Of a DNA stretch of 50,376 nucleotides, positions 49,061-50,376 are shown piece after piece. Source of the stretch: Bacteroidota bacterium (GTDB taxonomy: Bacteria > Bacteroidota > Bacteroidia > Chitinophagales > Chitinophagaceae); assembly GCA_018267615.1 (NCBI GenBank), contig JAFDYD010000057.1:1-50376 (forward strand). Direction: 5' to 3'. The position numbers and the translations under genes are program-made. Each line of letters opens with the position of its first letter. Positions within the stretch are counted from its first letter, which is position 1. The notes under the pieces are model-generated. The model was not told where the DNA came from and made no database searches. It saw nothing but the letters and a program-made list of their open reading frames with translations.

Positions 49061-50332
49061 ATGAAAAGAAGAACATTTCTTAAAAATGCAGCTACTGTTT
49101 CTGCCATATCAATTTTAAAACCTTCCAGTGTTTTTAGTTATAAAGCCAACTCTGCCGTGCAACTGGGATTGATCGGATGTGGCAATCGCGGAACAGCCGT
49201 GATCTCCTCGATATCTGCCAATACAAATACCAATATCGTTGCGATGGCTGATATTTTTGATGATAAATTGCAAACAGCGAGACCGGTTCTAAACAAATTG
49301 AATGCGAATAAAAAATTTGCGGAAATAAAATCTACAAGCATTTACCAGGGCTCCAATGCATATATGAAATTATTGGAGAACAAAGATGTGGATGCTGTAC
49401 AAATTTCTTCTCCGGCATATTCTCATCCCGGTTTCCTGGAAGCCGCTGTTGCAGCAGGAAAACATGTTTATTGTGAAAAGCCCGTTGCTCCGGATGTTAC
49501 AGGATGTAAAAAAGTATTGGCGATCGGAGAAAAATTAAATGGAAAACAAAGTGTAGCGATCGGTTTTCAGATAAGGCATGCATCACCGTATGTTGAGATG
49601 GTGAAAAGGGTACAACAAGGCGATATCGGTGATCTGATAACAGTACAGCTATATTATTTTTCTTCCGGTACAGAAATTCATCCTTTCAAAAATGTTTCTG
49701 ATGATGAATTCCGCATTCGCAATCATTATCATTTTCAGGCACTGTCTGGCGGAATTTTATTGGACCAGGGAATTCACATGATCGATGTTTGCAATTGGGC
49801 ATTGAAGGGACATGCGCTTCAGGCTTTTGGTAAAGGCGGAAGCAAAGATGGTCCGGGTGTTGGTGATACTTGGAATAATTACCAGGTGCTTTATCAATAT
49901 CCAGATAATATCAACGTAAGTATTCATTCAACACAAATTGGTCCGTCATTTGGCGATGTTTGTTGCCGCTTTGTTGGTACTACGGGAATTGCTGAAGCAC
50001 ATTATAGTGGCGGTGTATTTATCAATGGAAAAAATCCATGGGATTCCGGTGTTGCAAGAAGTGAAGCAAAACTTACGCCCGAGCAAACTGCTTCGGGAGT
50101 TTTTCTTTCTTCTTTACACGATGCAGATGCGAACAAAGAAATTGCGTTCATCAATAGTATTCAATCCGGAAATTATTTGAATGAAATAAAACAAGGGGCC
50201 GAATCAACATTGACTGCTATTACCGGGAGAATGGCCGCCGAATCAAAAAAAGAAATGACCTGGGATGAAGTGCTTGCATCGAATGAACGCCTGGATCCAA
50301 AATTAAATCTGGCGCAATTTGATAAGAAGTAG
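49061..50332 (+). CDS. Exported Gfo/Idh/MocA-family oxidoreductase
   Basis: 423 residues. The start MKRRTFLKNAATVSAISILK is a twin-arginine signal. The Rossmann motif LGLIGCGNRGTAVI is at about residue 36, AVAAGKHVYCEKPVAPD gives the EKP motif and GILLDQGIHMIDVCNW the second domain with the catalytic-type D/H. These periplasmic enzymes oxidise or rearrange sugar units with tightly bound NAD. It may act with the exported sugar isomerase of this genome. Complete. Confidence 0.93.
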   Translation: MKRRTFLKNAATVSAISILKPSSVFSYKANSAVQLGLIGCGNRGTAVISSISANTNTNIVAMADIFDDKLQTARPVLNKLNANKKFAEIKSTSIYQGSNAYMKLLENKDVDAVQISSPAYSHPGFLEAAVAAGKHVYCEKPVAPDVTGCKKVLAIGEKLNGKQSVAIGFQIRHASPYVEMVKRVQQGDIGDLITVQLYYFSSGTEIHPFKNVSDDEFRIRNHYHFQALSGGILLDQGIHMIDVCNWALKGHALQAFGKGGSKDGPGVGDTWNNYQVLYQYPDNINVSIHSTQIGPSFGDVCCRFVGTTGIAEAHYSGGVFINGKNPWDSGVARSEAKLTPEQTASGVFLSSLHDADANKEIAFINSIQSGNYLNEIKQGAESTLTAITGRMAAESKKEMTWDEVLASNERLDPKLNLAQFDKK

Positions 50333-50348
50333 GATCGATTTATTTTAT

Positions 50349-50376
50349 CTTGGTTCCTTTGTGTATTCGTGGTTAC
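50349..50376. repeat. Left arm of a family D-like repeat, cut by window end
   Basis: TTGGTTCCTTTGTGTATTCG resembles the left arm of the repeat at 16,980 (CCTTTGTGTCTTGGTG). The right arm is outside the window. Confidence 0.45.

Overview
This window looks like an AT-rich chromosomal segment of a member of the Bacteroidota, most likely Chitinophagaceae or close relatives. Genes lack Shine-Dalgarno sequences. Several starts are preceded by the Bacteroidota promoter form (TTTG near -33, TAnnTTTG near -7). The gene content fits this group: FucP-like and spinster-like permeases, secreted sugar isomerases and Gfo/Idh/MocA proteins, Fic, ROK and SIS proteins. Intergenic spaces are unusually rich in long, near-perfect inverted repeats. 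The taxonomic call is inference from style, not from a marker gene.

Region 1 (1-19,050) is ordinary accessory metabolism: SDR dehydrogenases, an MFS permease, a secreted sugar isomerase/epimerase, a RelE/ParE-type toxin-antitoxin pair and GNAT acetyltransferases. It also holds an exported ExbD-like domain followed by a subclass B3-type metallo-beta-lactamase and a 46-codon stub resembling the start of a GH78 rhamnosidase. Further on are an intradiol dioxygenase, a pirin, a lytic transglycosylase, a methyltransferase, an amidohydrolase and a lipase-maturation-factor homologue.

Region 2 (19,230-25,822) is the most unusual part. A promoter at about 19,941-19,973 drives two successive short open frames, each followed by a strong intrinsic terminator. 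In each frame a segment ending exactly 17 nt before the stop codon can pair with the 5' arm of the downstream terminator. This geometry matches two tandem translation-coupled attenuators. Behind them lie nine tRNA genes in about 800 bp (Pro, Gln, His, Arg, Ile, Lys, Asn, Phe and Trp by anticodon). Next come an unrecognised very basic protein, a YkuK/DUF458 RNase H-like protein, a patch of tRNA-like fragments (one without an anticodon arm), a slipin/SPFH protein and the RNA ligase RtcB. The Pro-like and Phe-like tRNAs lack the universal U33. The first leader peptide contains codons readable by eight of the nine array tRNAs. I infer an RNA-repair and tRNA-replacement island that may sense loss of charged tRNA through its own leader peptides.

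Region 3 (26,000-33,800) holds a Bcr/CflA-type permease, a TRIC-family membrane protein, a cysteine-synthase-family enzyme, an exported alpha/beta hydrolase and a soluble histidine kinase with three related sensor-like modules.

Region 4 (34,180-50,376) is a carbohydrate-catabolism neighbourhood. It has three SDRs, a FucP-like permease, an enolase-superfamily dehydratase, an aldose-epimerase-like protein, a ROK kinase, a SIS protein, a MetE-like protein and a UlaG-like metallo-hydrolase, with a Fic protein inserted among them. A kelch/TIG lipoprotein, a type-B carboxylesterase and an exported Gfo/Idh/MocA oxidoreductase follow.

Almost every gap outside region 2 carries a palindrome from one of several recurring families. 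One of these (5,911; 25,841; 36,776) has a conserved loop and occurs in both orientations, like a MITE.
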